Assembly (NCBI GenBank): GCA_013396915.1 | Contig: VWZL01000728.1 | Location: 496,001-560,000 of the forward strand | Direction: 5' to 3' | Length of the DNA stretch: 64,000 nt | Source: Stercorarius parasiticus | Taxonomy: Eukaryota; Chordata; Aves; Charadriiformes; Stercorariidae | Shown: one piece after another, positions 20,531 through 35,258 of the stretch | How positions within the stretch are numbered: the stretch's first letter is position 1 | Layout: every line of letters begins with the position of its first letter | Made by a program: the position numbers and the translations under genes | The notes under the pieces: generated by a model | What the model was told of the DNA's origin: nothing | Seen by the model: only the letters and a program-made list of their open reading frames with translations | Databases searched by the model: none

Positions 20531-23500
20531 GCTTTCTGGCCTCAGTTGAGCCAAGCGTTTGAAAGTGATCCACTTTAAGAGAGAGACTAGATGACTACCC
20601 ACAGCTTAAAATTGCCCACAAACATGCCTTACTTGAATGGAGTCCAAAGTAGTTTCCTAATAAAGGACTTAATCCTTCATGGCAGTTAGAAGGTGATTTA
20701 GGCCTGCAGTGCTGGACCCATAACCAAGGCAGTTGAGAGTGCACACATATTAACTCAGCTTACACAGAGAAGATCACTTACAGGGCTGTTCAGAACATAA
20801 CTCAAAATTAGTCATTCCTCAAGTGTTATTTCTTTGGAATCAAACCAGGTTTTGAAAATGTGTCAATCAATGCCACTGTTGACAGAAATATTCCTAAGAC
20901 CTGGAGAAGACATCTTGGATGGTTCCAAGGACCTTGAAGCTCACACAAATCCCAATCTTCTAACTATGGAAAGGAGCATTTTAACAAAATTCCATTTCAT
21001 TAAAGCTTTGAATTTAATTCTAATGCAGAAATAGAACAATGGTGAAATCTCTTAAGTCATTTTAGAAGGGAATCACTAGACTCTTGAGAAAGCAGATTCC
21101 TTGTTTTCTTTCTTCTCTGCCCTTTTAAATGGGTTGTTTTTGAGCACTTGTACAAAAACAAGAAAGGAAAAAATACTTGTTGTTCTTTAATCCTTGAGTT
21201 CAACAGACAATCTGGGATTCCAGTCTGAAATGTCAAACTGCTTATGTCCACCTGCAGAACAAAGTTGAATTTTAAAATCTTTTCTTTATTTATCTATTAG
21301 GCTGGGTTAAAAGTTATCCTAGTACCTGTCATATTCCTTGTTAAAGCCCTTTGGTGAAAGGACTTTGAAGCACTATTCATAAACCTTATTCTTAAATAGC
21401 ATTCCTTTGAGGTTAAAAAAAAAAAAAACCAACAAAGCTCTTTATTTTTCACTGCTCATTAGATTTTCATATCTGGAATGAGCATGGGGCTTTAAAAGGA
21501 ACAAAAGGAAAGCAGCAACTCCATTTGCCTGCAATATCTCAAGCACTGTCCCTATGTATGCATTCAGTTCCCATCCTAAAATACCACACTGTTGTTCAGT
21601 GCAAAAAAACATGGGTAATCTCTATGAATCAGTTGTGAGATTTATCCATCAGATGTGTCGTGGTGTACATATGTAACGGCCTGAATTCAGGTTTTTCACA
21701 TGTTATTGTCCAAAGGTCTGTAACCTCTCCCAGAAAGTCCCTGTATAACTTACACAGGGTCCCTGTAAAACTGAGGGTTTCCAATTTGTTTGTCTTATAA
21801 AATGGGACATAACACCTCTTGAAGATCTGATCTGTCTTTGGACTCCAGAGGAAAGTCAAAGCCACACTCAAGACATAGGTGCTCCAGAGAACTGAAGCTA
21901 CTGAGTTTATTCCTGCTTCCTTTGAAAAACCTTACAATGTCTTCAGTTTCAGTTGAAGAAAAACAACAACAAGAAAAAAAAAAATAAAAACCCTGCAATG
22001 AACCGTTTTCTTTTTTCTCTGCTATTTTTAAAGACAGATGCTCACTTGATGTGACGTTTAGATGCAGTTTACGTTCTGAACATGAAACATCTCCTATGAT
22101 AAAAGTTGAAGAAATAAAAAGTTATTTCAACACTCCTATTTTAAACAATTTTAAGAAGTTTCATTTTAAAAAGGTAAAAACATTTTATGTAATCTTGATA
22201 CTGTAGTCACAAATTCATTTTACCAGAATATGTAAATATTATTTAATTCTTAAGTAATTATACATTAACACCTCATTTCAAAATTCAAAAGTTCAACATT
22301 TTAAAAAGTGCTTAGAAAAAATAATTGTTGAGAAATACCCACATTTCAGTTTTTCTTTTTGAACAGAATAGCAGAAATTGCTGAATGAAAGAAATATGGT
22401 TTTCAGACCAGACTTGTGGGTAGCACTGCTTAGATTTCAGAGACCAGCATGAAAATTGATTCTTGTCATGTTAGCATCTGTGCGTTTAGCAATCATCTCT
22501 TTATTTAGCCTCATAACAAGTCAGGGACGGGCTTACTTCCACAGTGGTCTGAGAGTACAACTACATTAACAGAAGCAGTGAGTTAACAGTGCCACACATT
22601 AACAAGTTATGGCTCATCAGTGAGCGTCAATAACTGTGTGTAGTCTGTGTGACTGTATGTGTTCATAGCTCTTTGCAATCTGGATGAAAGGCCTGCTTAG
22701 CAGATGCAAACCTGTCAGTTCCTTTTTACTTAACTGCGTTCTCGTGTCATTGATCGTTCAAGGCATTCCTTAAAAATCCAACCACTTCAATAAAATCACA
22801 GGGTGAGTCAGATAGGAACCATTTTTCAAAGTATTTGTTGACTTCTACTGTAAATGTCAGTTGTTCCTGAGAGGATGGTCTCCTCGTCAGGAGCCCGGCG
22901 TCTCCCAATATCCTGCTTAACTTGAATGCCAAAACCGGAGAGGAAAAAGTAAAAAGTCCGACCATTGACACTCCAGACCAGTGTGAGTTTAACATCATGA
23001 GTTTTATAGCATATTTATTTTCCCTGTCACTGTAATGGTCAGTGGGCTTGTACAACTGTGCAAGCAAGCAAAAAAAATCCCAGAAGAAAAGGTCCCTCAG
23101 TTCTCCTTAGTTTTCAGGGCTGGTTCAGCTCTCCTCAGTCAGAGCAGGCTCTGTATTTACTGGTGTGCAGCTGAGCCAAGGAAGGCAAAGATGGAGGTGG
23201 CAAGAAGCTGGAGGGAAGCAACCAGTAAAGTTGTTTTGGGTGTGTTTTTTGCATTAGCTAAAGTATACAGTAACATTTTCCACATGTCGGCATTGCAGAG
23301 GGAAGACACATCCAAGATGATTTTAAAGCGAAACTGACAGCAAAACTAAGACCACCTGAATGCTTCCGAAGTACCAATGTGAATGCTACGGCAATTGCTG
23401 GGCTCTGTCCTTTTGCAGCTATGCTGCTAACACTGCCATCAGCTAGATAAGTTAAAATTAGTTGAAATACTTCTGACTTAAAGCAGCAATTTCAAGAACA

Positions 23501-26500
23501 ACTGGTTATTTGCAATTTATCGCAATAGCTGCACTGTAGCTGGACCCAGCTGTTTCTCTGTCACTCCAGCCTGCCTCCTCACTGAAGCTGGTCACCGCTC
23601 GTTTTCCTGTAACTGCTCCCTTCCACCTCAGTGTTGCTCTGACAGATTCCCCAACTTAATTTCTTGATGAGACAGAGAAGGCAGCTCTAGTGTCAGGCTC
23701 TCTGTAGAGCCTGGCAGACCTCTGTATATTTTATATTTGTGAATTACATTTCAAGTTTTTCTTTGCTTTTATAAAGAAGTTGTATGTATTTCTGTTTATC
23801 AGCAAGTCTCACAGCATTTTACTGAAAAAAAAAAACCCTTAGTGTTAGGAATGTAGAAAGCGAGTTACAAGAGATGTCCCACATCAGTGGACCGGCAATC
23901 AGAAGAGAAAAAGTCGCATTCCTCCTCTGCCTAGTGTTTGTCCTGTGCAGGTGCCTGACCAAACCTGGGATTTTGTCATGTAATCAATCCTCTGACTCCA
24001 GGAAATAAATTATGAATGTATAATGCCTATGGTTTTATGGAGCTTTGCTACCAAAGTGCAATTTCGTCTCACGGTACATTTCCAGAACTTCTTCAAACCC
24101 AGCATGGTGCTGGCTGCCATCAGAAGAGGTGGTTTCCCACCACAGCTGCTTGTTCTCTCCTTGTGTTGGCTACACATGGTACATACCACACCAGCTCAGG
24201 CTGCTGCCATAGCACAGGTGGGAGGTGGAAAAGCCATTTCTTGGACAGTAGCTCCGACAGCAACTGCTTTTGGTCTCAAGGTGAACTTCATCCAAAACCA
24301 CGCGTTGGGACTTTACCACATGTTTAAACCCTTTGCTCCAAAAACAGTAAACAAACCAAGCGGCACAGACACCTGGTTCAAATGAAGCTTTGTTAGTGAC
24401 AATGTCTTACAGGCATCCCCTATAACCACGTAAGTCAGTGAATTGGTCACAGAAAAAATACTTTTCCATGCTCAGTGAGACCCGATAAAGCTGACTGACT
24501 GTTCCCTTCTGGGAGAGTGAGTGTGCTCGTCTTCAGCTTGCAAAAAAAAAAGTATCTCATGCCACTAACTTGCATGGGTAATAAATCCTGGGTTCAACAG
24601 TCTTGTCATCTGGTGGTGAGTCACCACCTACCTTATAATGAGTGGCATTAATTTGGTTTTGGAGGAACAGCGTTTGCATGTTATATCTCACGGGGTTATA
24701 AACAAAGAATGAATCTGATACGTGCTGTACAGATAGCTCACATGGGCAAATAAAGCAGATTTTATTCATGGAGGAAATCCCAGTGGGAGCTGGGAATTTG
24801 TGCTAATGCCAGTTAATCTCAGGGTTTAGGAGCTGGAAAAGAACAAGGGGGAATAGTTTAAGAACCTGTCCCAGCTGGTGCTTTGGGAGGATATGTACAC
24901 ACACACTCATCTACCCCCTGCCCACACACACACAAACCCCAAGAGCTTCAGAAATGCTGTACAACAGCAATTCCTATGAAGTCAGGGGGAACATCTGTTC
25001 ACTTGACTTTTTATCAGTCAAGCCCACTGTTGGACATAGCATGTATACATGTGACACTTTGTCCTCTTCTGCCCTCATTGTGTTCTCCATCTGGGAGCCA
25101 TCTCTCCTTCTTGCTTCTCCCGGATTGCAGGTGTTATTGCAGAGAAGTGGTTTGCCCCAGTCGCCACCTTGCATGGCAGCAGGAAAAGGGCAAGGAGAGC
25201 AGCTAAGGCATCTTTGGCTCCCTGTTGACTTTCCTGTTCTGACTTTGCTAAGATTGTGAGTATGGGGGTTCGGTGCACATGTGTATCCATATAAGTTATG
25301 TGATGTGGTGAAAAAACATGTTACGATACTGCTCTTTCATGAGACCCCCACCATCTAGGTCTGTTCCTCTTGTAAATGCAAAATCAGGATGGAAAACTTT
25401 GCATCCATGGAGCTGAGTGTGGAAAAGGACAGGTAGCTGAGGTCTCTCAAAAAAACCCCAAGTTATTTGTGTGTCACTGTAAAGTAGGCATCGGCATACA
25501 GACATATACAGCAGTTATGCACACACATATACAGAGAGCAAGCATTTCTTTTTTGTCTTCCTGTTTTAAAAAAAAGGATCTTGCACTATGAGGTAAAATC
25601 AAACAGGGAAATGAACACAAAGACAGTCATTTAAAATTGAAATTATTTTTTTACTGCCTCTCCATCACTTCTGTTCCAAGTAGCTGTTGAACATTACCCT
25701 GTCAACTCTTCAAGTATTTAACTACAAAATACTCTTCATAAATAATGTAGGCAGATTAACTAAATGGTACATAATTACTGCAAATTTAGAGTCCCGTTGC
25801 AGAATATATTTTATCCATGATTACAGTGCTTACAGACTTTCCAAACACTCTCTTGTATATTTGACAGTAAGCCATGGGAAAATTTCAGCTGTCTATAACT
25901 GCTTTTCAGAAGCTATAATAACTTAGATTAACATGTTATTAAAGACTTTGATTTAGGAAACACCTAATATATTCTTCTATTTTTTTTCCTTCCACTTAAA
26001 GTTCCAAAAAAAATGCACAAGATTGGACTTGTAAAGTGGAAGTTTTCAAAGTTGATTGCAGGTTCACAACTCTGTAACAAGGTACTTTCACTCTGGCAGT
26101 GACTCAAACGAGACAATTAACAGGAGCAACGAAGCAAATCAAAGAGAAAGTTGTGGGGCTTTTTAATTGGTGCTTCAGAAAGCCAAAGTTCCCTCTATAC
26201 AGAAAAGACAGGAGCCAGGGAGTAATTGCCTAGCCATTTCTGTAAAAAGAGCTTGAAATCTCAGTTAAATAAGATCTTGATCTTAGCACAGGAAGGTCAT
26301 GATTCTCTGGAATTGTAAAGATGTTTGTCCCCTGCAGTGGTCCATTAGTGATTTGAAAGATTTTACACTGGTCATTACAAGGTACTGAATGAATGCCAAA
26401 ATAAAAGCTAAAATGTAGACTTACTACAGTTCCTGTTGTGTAATAAGGGAAAATCTCCACTGACTTCAACAACAGCTCGGCCTGTCTCTGTTGGTAATGA

Positions 26501-27907
26501 AATAGCCATCTTATATCTGAGCACTTACAGTCTTCACTGTATTAATGCTGACAGTACAAATGTGACGTGGGTAAGGACAATGTACTTGTTTCTGACAGTC
26601 TGAATAGAGGTTGAGTTAGTGGTCCCAGAGCAGCAGATGCTTTTCAGACTAAGAAGCTGAGATTAAGTTTCCAGACTCCTGGGCAGGCAACAAAAGCACC
26701 ATTATTTGACCAGTGTCCAATGTTGTATTCTGTCCTCAAAAGTTTACCAAAGCAAAAGTTTCAGCAATGTAGGCATAATTTATTTTTGTTCTCATTCCCA
26801 GGCCAGCTCACTTCAGCGTTCACTCTGTGTGTCTTCTCCATTCACCCCATGAAGCTTGGGAAAGCAAAGGCAGCAGCAGGCAGATTGCCTTTAAAATCAG
26901 CAAAGCCTTGAACCCCTGTTGCTATTTGGTGCCTTTAGTGTCCAAGTTAGGATGGTACCATGCAGAACTGTCTTGTTTCCATCCCAGTTTTGTTGCTCAT
27001 TAACAGCTGCGTACTCTGCATATGCCTCAAGTTGTCCAACCTTATTCAGAAAGAAATCCGTGCTTGAGTGAAGTGTAGGCCTGCGAGTGACTTATGGAAC
27101 ATTTCCATTTCCTCCTGTATTCAGTGGGAACTTGGGGTTCAAACTTCCCTTCTCAACAGTCCATTGACCTCAGTGTTGTGTTTCACTGCCTTGGGTGTAT
27201 GAACACTCTCATGAACTCATGAGCTCTTCCCTTGGCACTGAAGGTTGCAGGAGTGAAGGAGCTCAGTGTCTTACAATATTAGTCAGCATGTCATCGAGTC
27301 AATGGAGGTGGGTTCGGTCCTTATGAGAACAAAACCCCATCTCCTGTTTGCTGTTAACCTTGAGATTCTTTTAGCTATAACAACGGTAATGGAAAGACAA
27401 ACTTCTGAGTATATTAAATGGACATACGGAAAGAAACTGGACCACTTCTGCCAAACAAATGATTTCTAGGCAACACACCTCTTAGGAAACATCAGGTTCT
27501 CGAAGAGATTCATTTGCATTGTGTTGGAAAAAACACTCACACTGTTCCCAGGGCAACCTCTCTGATTTATTGCAGGGTAAGGACTTCAGAGGTGCACTGG
27601 GAAAAAAGCAAGTCTGAAATGGTTTTTCACCCTCACTCACTGCAACAGATAATGATAAATTTGGGGCTGTCTTATTCACAGGTACTTGCCCTAGTTACCA
27701 AATGTGGAGACTTGAGATGTGGAACCCACACCTTGAAAAGCTGTGCAAATAAATTCTAGGCAAGCAAATCTTATTTTACACAAAGAAGGAATTTATTGCT
27801 ATATGGTAATTTAAAAGCCCACTTGCTGTTCTCCATGCAATACCCATAAAGTAAGGTTGTTGTTTAAGATGGTGTTTAGGTAACCTTCCTTCTATGGGCT
27901 ACTTTTC
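20531..27907. other. Long non-coding stretch, no recognised gene
   Basis: Mostly AT-rich (especially 22080-22340). CA-rich tracts lie at about 24897-24945. The longest frame is 24023-24385 on the plus strand (120 codons), overlapped by 24016-24327 in another frame. Neither has a domain or signal that I recognise, and lengths like this arise by chance in 64 kb. The minus frame 22747-23067 (106 codons) is similar. No classified repeat seen. Confidence 0.5.
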
Positions 27908-27990
27908 ATATATGATCTTGGAAAGTCATCTATACTCTCTGTGCTTTCATTTTTGATCTGTAAGATAAAGACACTATGATTGTCTTTATG
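27908..27990 (+). repeat. MIR-like SINE relic
   Basis: TATGATCTTGGAAAGTCATC, ACTCTCTGTGCTTTCATTTTTGATCTGTAAGATAAAGACACTATGATT follows the MIR core segment by segment: 'tgaccttgggcaagtcac', 'ctctctgtgcctcagtttcctcatctgtaaaatggggataataat'. This is the best of the MIR-like matches in the window. No tail or target-site duplication is visible, as expected at this age. Confidence 0.65.
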
Positions 27991-30100
27991 TAGCCCTGTT
28001 TAGATCACAACTAGATCAGAAAGAAGAGCAGTTCTTTTATTCAGTGGCTGACTTGAAAAATCAGAAAAAAATTGCTGTAGATTAAATAAAAATGGAGATA
28101 CCTTCTTTGTCTTTTTTATTTTTCATTAAATCTATCCATAGTTATTGTGTTCAGTCCCAAGCAAAGTGATTCATTTTGTTTGGGATTTCGACAATTCTTT
28201 TTTTCTTTTTTTAAAAATACATTTTAATACATTTCATGTTACCAAGTTTTCATTTAGCCCCCCCCAACAGTTTCTTTTAAAAATCTCAAAATGTGATAGT
28301 TTTAGCATCCAGAATACTATTTTTCATTTTAACACTAGTGAAGTGATACAGTTTTAATTTATAAAAATAAATTATCCACAAACCTTTTAACCTTTTTTTC
28401 AGTGCAGAGAAGAGCTGCTGATACTATCTGCCAAATTTGAAACAATTTCACAAATAATTCTGGTCCTTCCAGTTTGCATCTTCTATTTTTTGCCTGTTTT
28501 TTTCTTTTACCCAGCTCACTATACAGTCCCTGGTACAATGAGTACCCAGCCTCAATGGAATCACTTTTAACTTGGCTAGTTGCTTATATTTTCTAGGGAA
28601 GGAAGGAATGACACCAGTAACATAAAGTAGTCAGACCTGCTTCAAACGGGCAATATCATGTACAGCAGTGAATTTTGTATTTCTGTCAATTAATCCTCAT
28701 GTTTAGTAGCTGAAAAAAATGATAGGGTTAGGACAGAGGAGACAGTTTATCACTCATGCCAGTCTGGTTTGTCTTTTATCATCTTTGCTTTATGTTCTGC
28801 AAAACCCCAGACTTTACCTGGAATAGGTCTCACCTCAGTGTCTTCCACTTTCATCTCAGTCATGGCAGGAGATTTTCTATGATTTGAGCATTTCACCTCA
28901 TTTGTTTCAGTTTTGGATCTGGTTCTGTCAAAGAAAAAACCCATGACAACAACTATTTCTCTTCTTGACATTCGGACTGTGGCATAATGCTACACTGGCT
29001 TATATCTTCTCTCTCACACCTTTTTCCCTGCTCCCGTATTGTTCTGGGCCAGCAATTTCTGATCTGACCATCTGCTTCTGTTGCCTGTCCACTCTCTTCT
29101 TCCACACTTCTACCATGCACATGAGATTTTTGCTGCTTGCAGCAGCATTAAACAATACCTACCACCAGTGAAAACAGAAAATTCTAATTGATTGTTCTTC
29201 ACTACCATCACTGAAGACCTACTTCCAAATTTGGTAAATAAACAATAGTGTCAAGGTTTACTTTTAACATACTGTTTCATTATCCTGTGTGGGGTAGGAA
29301 TGAAGCAAGCAAAAACCTTCACCTCTGATTCTGACTTACCTGCACGCGTTTATTGCAGAGGTTTTCAAATTTTAGATTAGCACACCCTCATAAATGGCAA
29401 ACACTAATAGTAGGTGTCTAATCTTAATCTAGAGGGACCACATGAAGGGGAGTCCAGACTCCAGCAAATCGCAAAGCAATGCTTCACTGGATTCCAGAAC
29501 TGGGCTACTGTTGAAAGAGAGTGAAACACCTGCTGCCCTCATCAAACATTGAAAAGAATTTGTGTGTGCAGATGGTGGTGGTCATCTCTGTACACAGATT
29601 AGCCTCTTGCTTGCACTTCTTGGGCCATATAAAATTTATCTAACAATTGCAGCTTCTGTTGTAGGATTGAAGAGTGTGAGTAAAAGATGAAGAAGAAACA
29701 TTTCCAATGACACTGTTTCTTATATCTAGAATGACTTTGAAGGATTGATGTTCTTGCGTTTTGATGTTTAGCTGAATGCTGGAAGATGTTGTTCAAAGAC
29801 AGGTTGAATAGATATATACATGTCTTCTATGATACTCCATATCATACTCCATATCATTGTGCTACCTTCATTAAGGGAGGCAAAATGAGAACTTAAGCTT
29901 AGCGGTTCAGAGTTCACACAGTGTTGCCTTACAGATCTACAGCTAAAGAGTTTTTCTTGTTCTGTAAAGTCAGTTACTCATTTTTGTTTTCATGGATGCT
30001 TAAAAGCAAGCACATCACTTCTCTATAAATCTCCCTGTGCTACACCCTCTTTCTGAGCATCTCTGAGTAAGTATTTCTCATTGCCACATACATTTGAAAC
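27991..30100. other. Non-coding stretch; short tandem duplication
   Basis: T-rich around 28190-28400 and a C8 run at about 28259. A perfect 12-bp tandem duplication ATACTCCATATC lies at 29832-29843 and 29844-29855. No gene or classified repeat otherwise. Confidence 0.5.
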
Positions 30101-30165
30101 AAGACATTATTGCCCTTTGTGGAAGCTGGGGAAACCAGGCACAGAAATTATAATTTCCTCAGTCC
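30101..30165 (-). repeat. MIR-like SINE relic, antisense
   Basis: AAGACATTATTGCCC followed by GAAGCTGGGGAAACCAGGCACAGAAATTATAATTTCC resembles the antisense MIR core ('attatccccattttacagatgaggaaactgaggcacagagaggttaa'). Short and diverged, but the order of blocks is right. Confidence 0.5.
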
Positions 30166-33100
30166 CTTTCCTGGGAGAAGAAAGAATCAAGATTTCTGCT
30201 ATTTGGGAGAAAACACTAACTACTGGTCCCTATTTCTAACATTTGCATGTACATCTGCCACAAAAATGGCACAAATTGGTATTTCTTGTTGGAAAGAGAA
30301 GCCATGGAAGAAAGAGACAGAGTTTGAGCTTATCCTTGTATGGAATTGAATTGTCTCCTTTGTGCCAGAGAGAAGCCAGCTGGGTTTGAAACTTGCGCTG
30401 CTGTTGCCACTATATAGTCAGTCATCATACACAAGTATCATAATGTATGAATAGCTGGAGTTAAACCTTCTGGCACGAGGCCTGATGGGTACTTACTTCT
30501 GTCTCCACAAAAGAAACAATTTGAAATGTGAGTTATAAATAGGCTGTATGTTCTGCACCTCCTGCTGCTTAATTAATATTTTGCATTGGCAACGAGGAGT
30601 TGGTATACTCTCCACCCTCATCAAATCAGGTACCACTACAAACTCTTGTAAAAGAAGGAGTTTTGCTCATGTTCACAGTACTTTTTACAGCTTGTCAGGA
30701 ACTGGAATTTCTGCTTTGCAAGATCTGCTGCTATTTCCGTTTGTTTTCTGCTCATGCTAAATCAAAAATACCCCCTTTTTTTATGTTTTTCAGAGAAACA
30801 GGAAAATCTGGTGTCTCTGTTCTGTTTGATTTTTCTGAGACATTGCAGCTTGCTTTGACACTGGGCAACAGCTGCCTGCAGTGCTGCAGTGCCTGTTAGG
30901 ATTGTCATCCAGATGCCCCATGTCTTCCAGGACCTGGGCTGGACTAGCCTACGTTTCCCAGGATCTCTGTGGCATTTGATGCTGAGAAAGGAACCGTGTA
31001 CTCTATGAGGAAAGTGGTTCAACAGTGGTGGTCAACTCAAAAGAGACTGAGAGTAGAAGGCATGCACTTTCTGTAGGGGAATGTACTGATCCAAATAGTT
31101 GCTAATTGAGGCAAAGCTGAACTGAAAGAAAAAGAGGAAACCAAAATATTTTATTTTTGTTTTGGCCCAGCCAACCATATCAACTCAGAAATCTTGTATT
31201 CTCCACAAAGGAATTTTTCTTTTTGAAAATATCAACTTTAAGTCCCTTCCCCACTGAGTACTTTGACTGGTTTTCAGGAGAAGAACTACAGCTACATGCA
31301 CCTCCATCAAGACATCACGATTTTCCTTTCTGATCCACAGTCTCAGTAGCTCAGCTTTCCCCAGGATTCAGTGAGTCCCTCCAGCAAATGAGAGAATCAC
31401 AGAGGTACCTTATTCCATTACCTGTAATATTCCTGTTCCTTCTCTAGAGCTTGTCCAGCTAAACCCCATTGCTATCCTTAGTGGAAAAAAACTTATTATT
31501 TTTAACAATATTGGCAGTAATGCAGGCTGGCACTAGGACCTCCTTTTCTTCAAAAGCTTTGAACATCATGGAATGTCAGTCAAACAGATAGTACAACAGC
31601 TCAATGGTCATTCATTCACTCGCCTATGACACTGGCAGCAAGTGGCTCCTAATTCCCCATCTGATACAGGCACACCAAGGAAAGAGGCTGCCTGTGGGGA
31701 AAATGAAAAGAACAGCAGCAGCTAATAGTGATTAAGTCACTTAGTGCTGTGGCTATTAAACTGGAATGAAAAAAGGACAAATGCTCTTTTCCTTTCCTGT
31801 CTTTACTCCTGCACATTTTCTTTCAAAGCATCAAGCAACATAATCTTTCTATTAAGGATCACTTCAACAAAAATCTAGCTTTTGTTTCTCATAGGGCCCA
31901 TTGCTATTATTGCTAAACTCTTTTGAAACTGTTTTACCAAGGCTATTGCTTTTAAAAAAAAGAAAACCATCCCAGAAACACAACAAACCCCTTTGTGTTA
32001 CTCACAGGCACAAGCCATCTGCGGACATACAGCCTTGGGCTAGGATCTCATGCTGCCCATTAAATAGCTCTGATTCTCTCTGTAAATGCAAAACCTACTA
32101 AGTCAGGCATCCTCCTCAAATTCTCATCTGTATATTTGCATTAGGACTAGCTAGTGCTTCCCTTCCTGGTGTGATCAGATATTGCTTGGGAAACTTGCCA
32201 CATACTTTACCAGGATCTATCTGTTTTTAGGAAATCTCAGCTTTTCTACCTGTGACAGCTACTGGAATGTCTTTGTGAGCTGATTTTTCAAAAATCTCAA
32301 ATAGCCACATTTTTCCTGAAAAGCCAAGGCAAGAAATTTGTGGGCTTGACATTAAACTTCCCTGTTGCTTGCTTCATGCCTGCACGTCAGTCTAGTTTAT
32401 TAACCTGCTGCTGTCATTCAGTGACCCTAACTCGGTACCTAGTCTGTAAGGAAACCAGGTGTGTTTCATCACAAAGGGAACAAATAAAGGAAGTGTCTCA
32501 CTTCTGGTATCTGTCCACCCAAGGAATCTCAGCTTTTCTGAGAAAAAAAAAAGGTTGGAAATCAAGAGAACAGGTTAATAAAGCTGACAGGCAGAGTGAG
32601 AGAAATAATGAAAGCTCAAGTCAGGTACTCCTTTCAAAACGTGGCCTTCTATCTACTAACAGCCACTTTCTGAATAACCCCTCACTCTCAGAGTATAAGC
32701 TATAATGCCTTCTACTTACCAACATCTAGCCCCTTCCACTTTTGTGTTATCTATGCAAAAATCAGAGCAACGTGAAGCCTCTCCCCAAAACGAAAAGAGG
32801 CTATGAATACTGAAATCAATAGGAGAGCCCTCATCTCAGCCATTAGAGTTCTAGCAGGTAATGCTTTAGCAATTAAAAATGAACTATCCCTACTCCTTGC
32901 TTATCTCCCTACTGTCATCTTCGAGTTCTTGAGGGCCTAATGGGCATGTTTTTATTTCTAAAGATAAAATGTAATGGTACCAGAGAGTTTCACTCTGCCC
33001 AGCACTACAATTGCATTGGCTGTAGCTCTCCTTATAAGTGAATGAACAGCAATGGCTGAGATTATTTTCCCCACTGAGCTGCCACTGCTGACATTTATGA

Positions 33101-35198
33101 TTCCAATGGGTAGCACTAACTTTTCTTTCAGTGTTGTTAGGTAAACTAAAACTTCAGTGTTCATGAGACAGCAACAATTTTTGTCAGAAGAAATGATATT
33201 CCACTGTCACATCCTACCATGTTCAGTCAACACCAACCAGGATTAAGAGTTGGCTTGAAGGCAGAAGCGTGGATGAATGATAATCACTGGAAAATGTATG
33301 TGAACATTAGTTTGCCTGTGCTCTGCCATGACTAATAATGGATAATTCTGGTTCTATCTAGACAGGCTATTTAAAATCTTGGTGATTGCCTTGGGATGTA
33401 GACCTTTGGAAGGGGAAAATCCTTCCTTGTCGGAAGTCAGAATTGCTGGTTGGATTGATGTTTCTGAGGCACTCCTGTATCTCCCACTAATAGTAGAGCT
33501 GAGTATCATACAATTTTTTAAGTATTTATCTTCACAATACACCTGTAAGGTAATTCTCCTTGTTTTAAAAGAGGAGGGGAAGAAAGGATTCAGGCTTCTG
33601 GTAAAACTTGCAGGTATTTTGCATGTTATCTTTTCCAGCAGTCCTCCCTGTCCTACCTGGAGGTTTCTATATCACTAACAGTTTACTACAATTTCCCCTC
33701 CTCTTTTGCTGCAGCTCACAGGCTGATGTATGTGCTAAGATACCAAACAGTCAACAAAAGCAGACATGCATTTCTTTCTGCAGATGCTATGACCATAACT
33801 CCTGGCATAGATCTGATAATGCCCTGATTCATTTAAATGGAGGAAGAATCTGTGGAAAAAGAAACAATGACTGGCCTTAGTAACTCGCCTGAAAGTATAT
33901 GCTGGAGCAAAATGAGACACTGCAGGAGAGTGTCTTAAATTCCATGTAAGTCCACAGGGCATGGGTGTAGTTAGTGGATGATGGAGACAGGAAAACTACA
34001 CGTCACTGAAGTGATGGCAGGGGCAGCCCTGACCCTTTCAGTTCCCCTTTAACTCCATGCTGCTCACCTGTAAGATGACATTTCTTTACCTTCAGGAGTA
34101 TATCTGAATTTAAATATCATATCTGTATCTGAATATCGTAACTGTATCTCTCTTGCCAAACCTCTTCTCCCATCCATGTTTACAGAAACACCTGTGTGTG
34201 TGTGCATATATATGTATTTTAGCTTCACATTAAATCTATACTTTTCTGTTTTTTTTCAGTAAGTAGACAAGCAGATTCAGTATTAAAGTGTGTATTGTGT
34301 TGTTGTTGGCTTTTTGGATTTTTTTAAGCAAAACTTCGCTCTATATTTGTGAGTGAGAGAGAATGCTTGTGTCTGGAGGGGTTTAAGCAGTTTAGGATTT
34401 ATATACTTCAAGAAGCAGAGAGAAAAAAAGAGCAGGACTGGATTTAACTGGAATCATTGTTGATTTGCATCCTAAAAGGTATCTGACAAGTGTAGTATTG
34501 ATTTGAACGCAGCCAAATCTCACTAAAGGGTTCCTCCTTTCTTTGCCCACTCGAAATGACAAAATCATCACAAAGAGAGGCCTTCAGGAACATCACAGCT
34601 GAAGCTGTTACCAAAGGCACAAAAATCTTTAGAAGGACAAGTATTCTTTCTCCTGTCACCTTTAACACTCAGAATACCAGCCTAGTGTCACAAGCCATAT
34701 ATAAGGTCGGTGCACAGGACTTTCCTCAAGAAAAAAAGGCTTGAAAAGATACCTGCCATGAAGGTCACTGTTCTTTTTTTGATTGTGTCATGCTGATTTT
34801 CTGTGCAGATTCCCCATCTGCAGAACAAGTCCTGTTCTCACAAATCCCTTGGCTGCAAGTTTTCACTCCCCTTTGAAAATCTGCAATATCTCTAGTCCTG
34901 GAATAGTTAGCATAAGGACAGAGGGAGCAAGAGAGTCCACTCTCAATCAATTTTGATCACATTGAAAAATTTATGTATGATGTTTGATCAGAAACATCAT
35001 ATTTCAGTGAAAGGTGCATGAATCAGGTGAAAATAAATCAAATATATCTCCATAAACCAGGCACAGTTACCTGTGCAGAGCAGCTGGGAGTTCCAGGGAC
35101 AAGTAGGAAGACCATCACTCTATCTTGAAAGCTCTGTAGTGCTGGTCACAGGCTGGATTATGCAATATATGTATACATATGTATGGAGATGCATACAT
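30166..35198. other. Long non-coding stretch, no recognised gene
   Basis: The longest frames (32340-32705 plus, 121 codons; 30600-30899 plus, 99 codons) have no recognisable domain. A GT/AT dinucleotide run is at about 34195-34217. 33530-33600 has a faint antisense MIR flavour that I do not consider adequate to call. Confidence 0.5.
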
Positions 35199-35258
35199 GA
35201 ATAGAACAGAATAGAATAGAATAGAATAGAATAGAATAGAATAGAATAGAGTAGAATA
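35199..35258. repeat. (AATAG)n microsatellite at a CR1 tail
   Basis: About eleven AATAG units with a few interruptions (AACAG near the start, AGTAG near the end). It lies exactly where the 3' tail of the adjoining minus-strand CR1 should be. On the minus strand it reads ATTCT repeats, the first five bases of the CR1 terminal octamer ATTCTRTG. Confidence 0.95.

Noticed and set aside
24023..24385. 120-codon plus-strand open frame, possibly a small gene
   Set aside because: No recognisable domain, overlapped by a 103-codon frame in another phase, no splice or promoter context; frames of this length are expected by chance in 64 kb read in six frames.
33530..33600. Antisense MIR-like similarity
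   Set aside because: Only a few short words agree and their spacing is wrong; weaker than the five relics listed.
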